This document shows positions 15,494 through 22,217 of a stretch of DNA of 35,277 bases, one piece after another. The position numbers and the translations under genes are program-made. The stretch comes from a virus. The stretch spans positions 1 through 35,277 of IMG/VR virus record IMGVR_UViG_3300047469_000387. One strand, given 5' to 3'. The number at the start of each line of letters is the position of its first letter. The first letter of the stretch is position 1. The notes beneath the pieces are model-generated. The model did no database searches. It saw only the letters and a list, made by a program, of their open reading frames with translations, and was not told the origin of the DNA.

Positions 15494-16779
15494 TTTGAAA
15501 CCTCGCCTATGGTTGATTCGCGGGAAGGCTCGCAGCCCTTATCAAACGTGGCTTCCAGAGGATTACCAGAATCTCCGAATCTATCCTCTGTCAACTTATG
15601 GATGAGGGTCAGGCCCTTGCTATCTAACAGTGTGTGCCAGCGTTCCAAGGCATCCCGCTTGCGGCTCATCACGTCCGACTGGATGTACACCTTCACGTTG
15701 TGGCCCATCGCATGGTTGATCAGCAGCTCACCGATCAGATGGTCAATACCGATGTCTGCCCAGCCGGTGCGCGCCACCTTGCGTAAGTCGTGGCTGGTCC
15801 AGTCACCACCACCCAGCCGGGCAAAGACGGCGCTGGCCTGGCCTTCGCTCAGTGGTTTGCCGTTGCGGGCCGAGAACAGGTACTGACCGTCGTAGCCGTT
15901 CGCGTGCTGCCATTCGCGGTAACGGATGAGGATGGCGCAGACCTGCTCAGTCAGAGGCAGGTGATGCTCGACGCCGGTCTTCGTGTGCTCGCCAGGGATG
16001 AACCACTCGCGCTCGGCCAACGTAATGTGTGGCCACTGCGCCAACCGGCTTTCACCGATCCGCGTGCCGTGGCAGAGCATCAGCAGCGCCAGCATGGCGT
16101 CCTTGGGGCTGCTGTCGAACACATGCGCCAGCTGCGTCAGAAGGTCAGAGAGTTGCACGCCGCGCAGCCTCGACGGCTTGATTCCGACCCGGGCCTTCGA
16201 GAAGTCGCTGAACTTGATGTCTTTCATCGGGTTCGCCGTGATCAGGCCCAACCGGTATGCCTGCCGGAACGCCAGCGCCAGCAGCTGGAAGACCAGCCGC
16301 ACGTAATCGATGGAAAGCGTTTCCTGTAGCGGCCACATCAGCTCGGTGTCCAGCGTGGCCTTGGTTATGTCGATAAGACGTGTATCTGCCAGGCGCGGGC
16401 GCAAGTGGCACTTTATCGCCGAGGCGCCGGTCTTCTTGCGCTTGGCTGACAGGTTTCGGTCTTTCGACATCCGGTCGGCGTACCAGTCCAGCAGCTCACC
16501 GGTGGTTTCCCACTTCGACAGCGCCGTGCGGGCGCCCTCTTCCACTCGAAGCCTGATGCCGGGCAACGCCGCGACGACCTGCTTGGTGGTCAGCTCGGGG
16601 AACGCGCCGATCCGGCTCCAACGGCGCTTGCGGACGAGATACCAGACCGGGCGCGACCTGTCCTGACCGAACCGCAGGTACAGGCCCTTGTTTTCCACAT
16701 CGCGCAGATCCCGGACGGTTCCAGCTGCCTGCCGCTTGATCTCCGGATCGGTAATTTTCACCGCTGCTGTGCTGGTCAT
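15490..16779 (-). CDS. Tyrosine recombinase (second, internal integrase-like protein)
   Basis: 429-aa phage integrase-family protein. Residues 5-90 look like the N-terminal arm-binding domain of the DUF4102 type (ENKGLYLRFGQDRSRPVWYL, then SRIGAFPELTTKQV), followed by a SAM-like core-binding domain. In the catalytic domain the first Arg is in CHGTRIGESRLAQW, the HxxR in WTSHDLRKVART, the second His-type box in LLINHAMGHN, and the nucleophile Tyr probably in KVYIQSD. It is locked by overlaps between VRR-NUC and a small gene in the lytic arm, far from the attachment site, so it is probably not the integrase of this prophage. A recombination or resolution role is inferred. Confidence 0.85.
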   Translation of the reverse strand: MTSTAAVKITDPEIKRQAAGTVRDLRDVENKGLYLRFGQDRSRPVWYLVRKRRWSRIGAFPELTTKQVVAALPGIRLRVEEGARTALSKWETTGELLDWYADRMSKDRNLSAKRKKTGASAIKCHLRPRLADTRLIDITKATLDTELMWPLQETLSIDYVRLVFQLLALAFRQAYRLGLITANPMKDIKFSDFSKARVGIKPSRLRGVQLSDLLTQLAHVFDSSPKDAMLALLMLCHGTRIGESRLAQWPHITLAEREWFIPGEHTKTGVEHHLPLTEQVCAILIRYREWQHANGYDGQYLFSARNGKPLSEGQASAVFARLGGGDWTSHDLRKVARTGWADIGIDHLIGELLINHAMGHNVKVYIQSDVMSRKRDALERWHTLLDSKGLTLIHKLTEDRFGDSGNPLEATFDKGCEPSRESTIGEVSK

Positions 16780-17207
16780 GCTGCCACCACGGTCTGAGGG
16801 AGCTTGAGATAAGCCCGGATCTGCTCCATGGCGTCGAAGTGGCCCCGGCACACAATGGCGAGATAGCCCTGCTCGCTCAGTTTGCGAATCCATGCGTGCT
16901 GACTTTCCGAAACCTGCGCAGCGTTCGGTGGCGTGGCCTTGAACTCCAGATACAGGCCGAAATAACCGCCACGGGCCATCGGTAGCACCAGGTCAGGTAC
17001 GCCCGCTTTCACGCCTTGCTCTTTCAGCTTGATAGCGACCAGCTTGTGCCGCTGCCCTCCGTTGGGGACGTGATAGATCAACGCCTCGACGGCGGGCATG
17101 CGCAGTTTCAATTCCCGCAACAGTGCAGCCTGTTCCAAACCCTCACGGTCGACAGGTTTGGCGCGGGTGCGCTTCGGCTTAAACAGCGTCGGTTTTGAGA
17201 GAGTCAC
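16776..17207 (-). CDS. VRR-NUC domain nuclease
   Basis: 143-aa nuclease of the VRR-NUC (PD-(D/E)xK) family. Active-site elements are GVPDL (Pro71-Asp72) and LEFKA (Glu88, Lys90), with QVSESQHAWIRKL after them, as expected. Stand-alone VRR-NUC proteins of phages are thought to cut branched DNA such as Holliday junctions. GTG 17207 overlaps the YbcO stop as GTGA; no closer ATG fits. Confidence 0.9.
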   Translation of the reverse strand: MTLSKPTLFKPKRTRAKPVDREGLEQAALLRELKLRMPAVEALIYHVPNGGQRHKLVAIKLKEQGVKAGVPDLVLPMARGGYFGLYLEFKATPPNAAQVSESQHAWIRKLSEQGYLAIVCRGHFDAMEQIRAYLKLPQTVVAA

Positions 17208-17509
17208 GCTGCCACCTTCCCTTCGTTGACCAACACATCGAGGGTGCGCAGGACGCCTTCCAGGTGCATAAGTCGGAGTTCGTCGTGGCTGAACTCAGTC
17301 CTGCTGCGCGCATCGACAGCGTCATGGCAGGCCGAGCACGACCAAGCACCCTGCAGGTCGTGCGGCTTGATGCCCATGCCGCTGCGCGTACCGGACATCC
17401 GAAAATGCGCCAGCACGGTGGTTTCCGGGTCGCCGTTGCACACGCCTGGCACTCGGATCTGGCAGTCGCGGCCGCGTGCGGCTTTGGTCAGCTTCGTTTG
17501 CTTCCTCAC
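17204..17509 (-). CDS. YbcO-family (DUF1364) nuclease
   Basis: 101-aa protein with the family pattern: ARGRDCQIRVPGVCNGDPET near the N-terminus, LAHFRM, then WSCSACHDAVD. Cys16, Cys24, Cys58 and Cys61 probably bind zinc, with His35 and His62 at the active site as in His-Me finger nucleases. In lambdoid phages ybcO-like genes sit in the nin region and are thought to act on recombination intermediates. GTG 17509 has GGGAG 6 bases upstream and overlaps the 37-aa gene stop. Confidence 0.88.
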   Translation of the reverse strand: MRKQTKLTKAARGRDCQIRVPGVCNGDPETTVLAHFRMSGTRSGMGIKPHDLQGAWSCSACHDAVDARSRTEFSHDELRLMHLEGVLRTLDVLVNEGKVAA

Positions 17510-17619
17510 AGCACACTCCCGAGCTGGTATTCAGCTGGAGTGACCTCATGCGTATAACTTTTCTCAAGTAGTACACATGTGTAATTAATAGCATTGATCA
17601 AGGCAGCAATGGTCATCAT
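17506..17619 (-). CDS. Small peptide gene (37 aa)
   Basis: A short frame, MMTIAALINAINYTCVLLEK and then SYTHEVTPAEYQLGSVL, fills the gap before ybcO. Support: GGGAGG lies 6 bases upstream of ATG 17619, the start overlaps the previous stop (ATGA), and its stop overlaps the ybcO start (GTGA). The protein looks like a short amphipathic helix. Function unknown. Confidence 0.7.
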   Translation of the reverse strand: MMTIAALINAINYTCVLLEKSYTHEVTPAEYQLGSVL

Positions 17620-17804
17620 GGGCACACCTCCCAAAGGTCAACGATTTCGTGAGTGGTGGGCCATTTGGCCCGGGCGTAGCTGGATGCGATATCGCGGTCA
17701 ATAAACAGCGCTTGCGGCTGCTCCGGCTCGGCGGTTAGGTCGAGCTTGTAGGCGCCGCTGTACACGGCGAACTGGTAATTGCTGGTGACCGGTGCGGCCA
17801 GCAT
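17616..17804 (-). CDS. Hypothetical small phage protein (about 62 aa)
   Basis: Protein of the form MLAAPVTSNYQFAVYSGAYK, then TAEPEQPQALFIDRDIASSY and WPTTHEIVDLWEV. It reads as a real small globular domain, but no family is recognised. The start is uncertain: ATG 17804 lies 5 bases past the P-gene stop without a clear ribosome site; in-frame GTG codons at 17816, 17825 and 17831 would overlap the P gene. Translation is probably coupled to P. Confidence 0.7.
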   Translation of the reverse strand: MLAAPVTSNYQFAVYSGAYKLDLTAEPEQPQALFIDRDIASSYARAKWPTTHEIVDLWEVCP

Positions 17805-17808
17805 CGGG

Positions 17809-18501
17809 TTACGCACGCTGTACACCAGCACGCATGGCGCGGATCTTGGCCAGAGCGTTGTTACCAACCGCTGGCGTGCGCCGGGCTTCGACCTCGGCAG
17901 GCAACGCCAATGGCATCTTCTGCAGAGGCAGGCCTTCGATGAGGCGGCGAACAGTGATGGCGTAGTTGCGCTCGAAAAGTTTCAGGCTGAGGGAGGTCTC
18001 GAGCTTGTTCAGGCTTTCGAATCCGCACTCTTTCGCCGTGTGCCAAACAGCATCGTGGCTCCACTTCGCCCGTCCCGCCATGCACGGATGGACATTACGG
18101 CAGGCCTCGCGGTGCGCAGCCTCAAGCGTTGGCAAGCCCAGCATTTCTGCGGTTGGCGTACACCAGCCGATGAACACACCAGGGGCCGGAATGAAATCTC
18201 TGCCGGACTGGCGCGCGCCCATGAGCCCGAACTGCAACTGGTCCAGGCTGCGCAACCCTGCTTCAAGAAATGCCTGAAGCCATTCCTTCTTCGCCGCCTT
18301 GTACGCCGGCATGTCGGGCCAAGCCTGCTTCCAGGCCGGGAATATCGCCCGCAACTGGCGGAACAGCCCATTGATCACCACGGCTGTCTCACGGTTGAGC
18401 TCAGCCTGCACGTCAGCTGGCAGCGGCTCATCCTTGGCAATGAACTGGCCAGACTGAACCTTTGCCCACAGCCCCGAGGTAACAGTCGCAACAGATTTCA
18501 T
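17809..18501 (-). CDS. Replication protein P-like helicase loader
   Basis: 230-aa protein, the length of lambda P, which brings the host DnaB helicase to the phage origin. Recognised by its position right after an O-like protein and by the P-family pattern: an N-terminal helix (VINGLFRQLRAIFPAWKQAW) with YKAAKKEWLQAF, and a middle block of the type FIPAPGVFIGWCTPTAEMLG followed by HPCMAGRAKWSHDAVWHTA. ATG 18501 overlaps the O-like stop (ATGA). The upstream in-frame extension lies wholly inside the O-like gene and is rejected. Confidence 0.88.
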   Translation of the reverse strand: MKSVATVTSGLWAKVQSGQFIAKDEPLPADVQAELNRETAVVINGLFRQLRAIFPAWKQAWPDMPAYKAAKKEWLQAFLEAGLRSLDQLQFGLMGARQSGRDFIPAPGVFIGWCTPTAEMLGLPTLEAAHREACRNVHPCMAGRAKWSHDAVWHTAKECGFESLNKLETSLSLKLFERNYAITVRRLIEGLPLQKMPLALPAEVEARRTPAVGNNALAKIRAMRAGVQRA

Positions 18502-19241
18502 TGGCCAATCCCCTGATCGTTCCAGTCGGTGCTGTCGTCGTCGAAATCTTGGGTCGACTGGCGGGGGGCGAATGGCTTGACGTTCGAAGCGCGGTTCAGG
18601 TCGTTGCGCACCCACTTCACGAGCATGCTGACCCATTCAGCCTCGGTGTTGACCTGGCCCTTCGGTTCGTAATGCCCGGTGAACGCCTTCAGCACGTTGT
18701 CAGTGAACTGGTCCATGGACACACCCTGATGCAGTGCGTAGGTCTTCAGGATCTTCGGATCAGGTATCCAGGCGAGGGTCATTTCGTTGGGCATGCGAGG
18801 GTCTGTCGCACCACGCGCAGAGAGAGGTTCTTTATTCTTCTCTACATCTTCTTTAGGTAACGCATCGCTAACGGTAAGAGCGTTACCCTTTGCGTTAGCA
18901 GACTTGTGATTCGCTACACGCTTTGCCGTTAGAAGCCTGTTTTTGGCTGTCTTGCCGTTATGTCGATCGAAGTGAGGCAGGCTTATCACGCCGTCGGCCT
19001 CCTCCATCCAACCCACCGATTTCATGTGATCGCAGAAACCGGTAACGCCTACCATGCGGTCGAGTAACTTTTTGCTAACGCTCGGAGCGTTACCTTTTTC
19101 GGTCTGCTGATCGAACCATCCCCATACGCGCATCAGTTTGCCGACGGCCGCATCTGGATCGATGTCGGCCGCGTCTGCGATCTGGCAGACCTCAGGCTTG
19201 TCCAGGGTGGTGAGTTCGAACTTGATCCAATCGCCAGCCAT
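18498..19241 (-). CDS. O-like replication initiator with C-terminal DnaT-like domain
   Basis: 247-aa protein. Residues 1-110 resemble a winged-helix replication domain (WIKFELTTLDKPEVCQIADA, then KLMRVWGWFDQQTEKGNAPS). A low-complexity linker around residues 105-150 is encoded by repeats that look like an origin. Residues 158-215 resemble a DnaT-type DNA-binding domain (LAWIPDPKILKTYALHQGVS, AEWVSMLVKWVRND). The acidic C-terminus could contact P. Start ATG 19241 overlaps the upstream stop as TGATG; GTG 19244 is also possible. Confidence 0.85.
   Translation of the reverse strand: MAGDWIKFELTTLDKPEVCQIADAADIDPDAAVGKLMRVWGWFDQQTEKGNAPSVSKKLLDRMVGVTGFCDHMKSVGWMEEADGVISLPHFDRHNGKTAKNRLLTAKRVANHKSANAKGNALTVSDALPKEDVEKNKEPLSARGATDPRMPNEMTLAWIPDPKILKTYALHQGVSMDQFTDNVLKAFTGHYEPKGQVNTEAEWVSMLVKWVRNDLNRASNVKPFAPRQSTQDFDDDSTDWNDQGIGQ
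18858..19095. other. Candidate replication origin repeats inside the O-like gene
   Basis: The motif GSCGTTA / TAACGSC occurs at about 18858, 18868, 18880, 18892, 18925, 18954, 19043, 19075 and 19086, in both orientations, mostly in the linker-coding part. The pair at 19075-19091 forms AACGCTC-C/G-GAGCGTT. Lambda also keeps its origin iterons inside gene O. The role is inferred. Confidence 0.5.
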
Positions 19242-19981
19242 CACGCGCGCTCCTGGAAGATTTCAGCAAGACGGGTCAAGCCCTTCGGGGTTACCAACGG
19301 CTGCATCGCGGCACGCTCGATACCGGTTTCGATGTCGGGCTTGAGGGCGGTCACCTTGTGTTTGAGGTAGCCCGATTGAATGCGAGGCTGCATGGCGATC
19401 CAGCGCTTCGACCCGCCGCGACGGAAGATCCAGCGGTTCTGCTCCATCCAGTCGAAGAGCTTGTGCGGTGGCATGCCGAGCTGCTTGGCGGCATCGGTGA
19501 TGCAGATCGCGCCCTCGGCGGCGGCCAGGCGCTTGATGGCGGCTACCTTCGGCGCCTGAAGCTCGATCACGCCGAGCAACCGGCTGTTCTCGCGGGCTTG
19601 GTCGGCGGCCAGCTGCAGGGCCTCGGCGTAGTTCGCGGGGATACGTGGCGCGGCCTGCTCTTCCAGCTCTCGCCAGCGACGAACAACAGCCAGGCGCATC
19701 TTGGCGCTGTAGCCAGTCAGCAGCGTGTCGGTCAGTTCGCGATCGAGGTTGAAGCATGGAAGGCTGCGGCCGGTGCCGTCTTTGTACTGGGCTGAAAATC
19801 CAGCCCAGTCGATTGCCAACTCACTCAGCATGGCGCGGATGTCCGCAAGGACGTTTTTATGCGCTTTGCCGGTCAGTTCAGCGATCTCGCGAGATGACAT
19901 GACCTGACGCGTCATGTTTTGATTCGCTGCCAAAACTGACGAATCAGGCGGGCTATTGCTCTGGGTGGTCGTGGTGTGCAT
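19241..19981 (-). CDS. Rha-family regulator fused to an antirepressor (KilA-C/ANT) domain
   Basis: 246-aa two-domain phage regulator. Residues 24-105 match the Rha pattern (MTRQVMSSREIAELTGKAHK, ending LAVVRRWRELE). Residues 125-240 match the C-terminal antirepressor domain (LQLAADQARENSRLLGVIEL, then ITDAAKQLGMPPHKLFDWME and LVTPKGL). Such proteins bind DNA or repressors and tune the lysis-lysogeny decision. ATG 19981 has GAGG 7 bases upstream. It is the first of the replication-block genes, coupled to the O-like gene. Confidence 0.9.
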   Translation of the reverse strand: MHTTTTQSNSPPDSSVLAANQNMTRQVMSSREIAELTGKAHKNVLADIRAMLSELAIDWAGFSAQYKDGTGRSLPCFNLDRELTDTLLTGYSAKMRLAVVRRWRELEEQAAPRIPANYAEALQLAADQARENSRLLGVIELQAPKVAAIKRLAAAEGAICITDAAKQLGMPPHKLFDWMEQNRWIFRRGGSKRWIAMQPRIQSGYLKHKVTALKPDIETGIERAAMQPLVTPKGLTRLAEIFQERA

Positions 19982-20008
19982 AATCGGACCTCACAAATGT
20001 TGTTGAAG

Positions 20009-20034
20009 AAGCCGGTCTAGCCACCGGCTTTTTT
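20009..20034 (+). terminator. Rho-independent terminator, plus-strand oriented
   Basis: AAGCCGGT pairs with ACCGGCTT around CTAGCC, followed by TTTTA on the plus strand. On the minus strand the downstream side is only CTTCTTC. It could stop antisense transcripts or partly stop the leftward transcript, as lambda tR1 does in a similar place. Confidence 0.6.
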
Positions 20035-20053
20035 ATTGCCTTCGATTTAGGTC

Positions 20054-20109
20054 GGAACCACCTGCTACGCTGGGAAGCTCTCACCCAACACAGCGAACCA
20101 GGAGGTTCC
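20054..20109 (+). promoter_or_regulatory. Long hairpin that includes the ribosome site of the zinc-ribbon gene
   Basis: GGAACCACCTG (20054-20064) can pair with CAGGAGGTTCC (20099-20109) with one mismatch; inside it CGCTG (20069-20073) pairs with CAGCG (20091-20095), and GGG with CCC within that. The 3' arm contains the AGGAGG Shine-Dalgarno of the next gene, so folding would hide it. Confidence 0.6.
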
Positions 20110-20110
20110 G

Positions 20111-20329
20111 ATGTCTGTAATTCCGTTAGGTACCGCGAACGTCAGATGCCCCAACTGCGGAGGCACAGAGCTCTCGAAGTCCGGCGATCTCGAAGAAGCC
20201 AATACAGTTATCACTTGCGCTGGATGCAGCAGCACGTTCACGGTTGATGCCCTCAGAACCGCAGCCAGTAAAGACGAGGTCATCAGGCAGCAGGCCCTGA
20301 ACAAGGTCAGAGACCTGCTGAAGAAATGA
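20111..20329 (+). CDS. Small zinc-ribbon protein (ECs_2282-like)
   Basis: 72-aa plus-strand protein inside the leftward operon. Cys13-Pro-Asn-Cys16 and Cys36-Ala-Gly-Cys39 form a zinc ribbon; the C-terminal 30 residues are helical and basic (QQALNKVRDLLKK). It resembles small zinc-binding proteins of prophages (the ECs_2282 type), of unknown function. A strong AGGAGG lies 6 bases upstream of the ATG, within a hairpin. Its own promoter was not identified with confidence. It is antisense to any CII-distal leftward message. Confidence 0.8.
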   Translation: MSVIPLGTANVRCPNCGGTELSKSGDLEEANTVITCAGCSSTFTVDALRTAASKDEVIRQQALNKVRDLLKK

Positions 20330-20413
20330 TGTTCTGAGGTCGTCCGGAAGGGAGTTGGCTGTCGTCTCGATAAATTCGAACGGCGGCCGAACTTCGATAT
20401 AAAGTCGCCCCAT
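20126..20413 (-). CDS. Possible protein coupled to the CII-like gene (95 aa), antisense to the zinc-ribbon gene
   Basis: Starts at ATG 20413, one base after the CII-like stop, with AAGGTGG upstream. The first 35 residues (MGRLYIEVRPPFEFIETTAN, then SLPDDLRTSFLQQV) look protein-like and lie outside the zinc-ribbon gene. The rest is exactly codon-complementary to that gene and may only be its shadow. It could be a real overlapping gene; listed with low confidence. Confidence 0.35.
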   Translation of the reverse strand: MGRLYIEVRPPFEFIETTANSLPDDLRTSFLQQVSDLVQGLLPDDLVFTGCGSEGINRERAAASSASDNCIGFFEIAGLRELCASAVGASDVRGT

Positions 20414-20414
20414 C

Positions 20415-20837
20415 TCAAGCCACCTTCACTGAAGCTTTCAGGGTTGCCAGCGCCTCTTCGGCATGGGCGATCTCTTTCAGGATTCGCGCACGCTCCACCT
20501 GGTCAACACGGCCGTCCGCCATGGCGCTGTGCGTCTCCACGGTTACCTCAGCGAACTCGAGCGCGGCGCGGCCCAGCGCCTGATGGATGTCGATCGCGGC
20601 AGGCTGCACCAGCGGCGCGATCGCGTAGCCGAACTCACCCGCCAGCGCTTCCAGCGGACGCATGTCTTGGGTATGCAGCATCAGCGCGTAGAGGTGCTTC
20701 ACGTTGAACCAGTGCTTGTCGTAGTTCGCGTTCGCGCGTTGGAGCAAGCTCACTGGAGGCATGCCCATCAATGTCGCAAGATTCTTGGTATCCGCGTCGT
20801 CTACAACCGCGTCACACGCCTTCAGAAAATCCTGCAT
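20415..20837 (-). CDS. CII-like phage regulatory protein (CP76 family)
   Basis: 140-aa protein resembling the Phage_CP76 family of CII-type regulators: MQDFLKACDAVVDDADTKNL, then ATLMGMPPVSLLQRANANYD and a helix ALMLHTQDMRPLEALAGEFG. The N-terminal part is helix-turn-helix-like; the C-terminal 40 residues (DQVERARILKEIAHAEEALA) form a helix likely to mediate oligomers. ATG 20837 with AGAGG upstream is preferred to further upstream codons. It is the second gene of the leftward operon after Cro. In lambda, CII turns on the repressor and integrase promoters. Confidence 0.85.
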   Translation of the reverse strand: MQDFLKACDAVVDDADTKNLATLMGMPPVSLLQRANANYDKHWFNVKHLYALMLHTQDMRPLEALAGEFGYAIAPLVQPAAIDIHQALGRAALEFAEVTVETHSAMADGRVDQVERARILKEIAHAEEALATLKASVKVA

Positions 20838-20903
20838 CCCTAAAACCTCTGATTTGTTTAAGTGGCTGCGTGCCATCACACATTGCAAAATGTTTCTACC
20901 GGC

Positions 20904-21146
20904 TCAGCTGGCAACGGCCGAAGTGGATGGTCCGTCGTCCGGATACAGATCGGGACGCAGCTCATATCGGGTTACTTGTCCAGCCACGGCACGCTCGAAA
21001 GGGATCACGAGATCCGCTGGAACGCGCTGATTGCGGTGAACGCATTGCCAGATACGTGGCTGACTCGTGTTACACCGACGGGCCAACTCCGCTTGACCAC
21101 CGGCCAAACGAACCACCTTTTCGACTGGTCTTTCTTTCTTCGGCAT
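20904..21146 (-). CDS. Cro-like repressor (YdaS-type helix-turn-helix)
   Basis: 80-aa protein with a helix-turn-helix of the YdaS/Cro kind: VVRLAGGQAELARRCNTSQP followed by IWQCVHRNQRVPADLVIPFE. It begins the leftward operon, divergent from cI. ATG 21146 has GGGG about 8 bases upstream; an earlier in-frame Met lies in the promoter region. By position it would bind the three operators between it and cI and shut off the repressor promoter. Confidence 0.88.
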   Translation of the reverse strand: MPKKERPVEKVVRLAGGQAELARRCNTSQPRIWQCVHRNQRVPADLVIPFERAVAGQVTRYELRPDLYPDDGPSTSAVAS

Positions 21147-21174
21147 GTTCGTGCCCCTATGAGTCATACACGGA

Positions 21175-21202
21175 ATGATAACTCAAGTTATGAGCAAGGC
21201 AA
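21175..21202 (-). promoter_or_regulatory. Leftward early promoter (pR-like) for cro
   Basis: On the minus strand: -35 TTGCCT (21202-21197), 16-base spacer, -10 TATCAT (21180-21175). One operator covers the -10 and a second touches the -35, the arrangement expected for repression by CI. Confidence 0.7.
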
Positions 21203-21237
21203 ACATATGTTATTTGAAGGCCGATAACCTGTGTTTT
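21178..21237. promoter_or_regulatory. Operator cluster between cro and cI (three sites)
   Basis: Sites: ATAACTCAAGTTAT (21178-21191), CAAACATATGTTAT (21200-21213) and a weaker ATAACCTGTGTTTT (21224-21237). Centres are 22 and 24 bases apart. The same motif recurs three times at the rightward early promoter, so these are very likely CI/Cro operators. Confidence 0.8.
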
Positions 21238-21249
21238 ACCCTTCAAGGC

Positions 21250-21927
21250 ATGAATACAAAGCTCGAAACGCTCAAAGATCGAATACTGGGTAGGCGAACG
21301 GATCTGCAGCTGAGTCAGGCGCAGTTGGCCGAGCGAGCCGGCGTCAGCCAAGTGACGATCCAGCACCTTGAAAGCGGCCGGAATGCCACCTCCAAGAAGA
21401 TGGTGGACATAGGTCGCGCCCTAGGCGTGACGGCGGAATGGTTGACGACGGGCGAGAATGGCCGAGCGCACCACTCGAAACCTCCTGTTGACCAATCCAA
21501 CGTTGAACCCGGCCCGCCTATCACCACCGCCGCTCGAAGGATCGACATCATGGGCACTGCGCAGATGGGCCCGGACGGTCATTGGGTCGGCCTCGAGGAC
21601 GCCGGGGGCTGGGTTGAGACCTGGTCCCGCGACACCGATGCTTACGCCCTACTGCTGCGCGGCGACTCGATGGCACCAGCGATCCGCAGCGGCTGGGTGG
21701 CTGTGTGCGAACCGAATCACCGGCTCGTGCCAGGCGAATACGTGATGGTCACGACAGTCGATGACCAGAGCATGGTCAAGGAGCTGCTGTTTCAGAACGA
21801 TGAAGGCGTGAGTCTGATGTCGATCAACTCAGCCTACGAGCGAGTGACGATCCCATGGACGCAGATACAGACGATCCACTATGTAGGCGCAATTCTTGGA
21901 CCGAGCAAGGTTCTAGGGCGTATCTAG
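21250..21927 (+). CDS. cI: CI-type repressor (XRE helix-turn-helix + S24 peptidase domain)
   Basis: 225-aa lysogeny repressor. Residues 5-65 are an XRE DNA-binding domain (LSQAQLAERAGVSQVTIQHL, residues 21-40). Residues 95-220 are a LexA/CI-type S24 domain with catalytic Ser140 in LLRGDSMAPAIRSG and Lys177 in SMVKELL. This predicts RecA-stimulated self-cleavage and induction by DNA damage, though no standard Ala-Gly or Cys-Gly cleavage pair stands out near residues 85-105. ATG 21250 has AAGG upstream and lies after the operators; an earlier in-frame Met would begin in the operators and is rejected. Confidence 0.93.
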   Translation: MNTKLETLKDRILGRRTDLQLSQAQLAERAGVSQVTIQHLESGRNATSKKMVDIGRALGVTAEWLTTGENGRAHHSKPPVDQSNVEPGPPITTAARRIDIMGTAQMGPDGHWVGLEDAGGWVETWSRDTDAYALLLRGDSMAPAIRSGWVAVCEPNHRLVPGEYVMVTTVDDQSMVKELLFQNDEGVSLMSINSAYERVTIPWTQIQTIHYVGAILGPSKVLGRI

Positions 21928-22004
21928 GTGAGGGGCAAGGCCAGATGCTGCCTTCAAGCTCAATAAGGTGACATCATTGGCTCTCGCAGAGCGAGGACCC
22001 AGAA

Positions 22005-22217
22005 ATGATTCACAGCACATTGAAAGAGCTTTTGAATTTGGACGCTAAAGACGCAGCAATGGTAGCCGGATGTGCGACGCTGACCGGGGCGATTTGCTCA
22101 ATCGGAGTGCAGTGGGTGGCGCCATGGGTCGATAAGAACTCAGCAATTTTTCTGTTTGGTAGCTTGGGCGGCCTTGTAGGTCTCGTAGCCTTAGCGTATT
22201 GGCGTAGGAATCGATGA
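22005..22217 (+). CDS. Small membrane protein (70 aa) downstream of cI
   Basis: Two hydrophobic helices: residues 19-37 (MVAGCATLTGAICSIGVQWV) and 46-64 (AIFLFGSLGGLVGLVALAYW), then a basic end RRNR. GAGGA lies about 8 bases before ATG 22005. It is transcribed with cI and overlaps the next membrane gene (ATGATG). The position is that of lambda rexA/rexB, so a role in the lysogen such as superinfection exclusion is possible but unproven. Confidence 0.75.
   Translation: MIHSTLKELLNLDAKDAAMVAGCATLTGAICSIGVQWVAPWVDKNSAIFLFGSLGGLVGLVALAYWRRNR

Noticed and set aside
17779-18516. 245-codon plus-strand open frame
   Set aside because: Antisense to the P-like gene; no ribosome site or motif.
18501-18636. 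45-residue N-terminal extension of the P-like protein
   Set aside because: It lies inside the O-like gene and is Arg/Pro-rich shadow sequence; ATG 18501 with the ATGA overlap is the better start.
21175-21249. Longer CI with a 25-residue N-terminal extension
   Set aside because: The extension would be encoded by the operator region and is not typical of XRE repressors, which begin just before the first helix.
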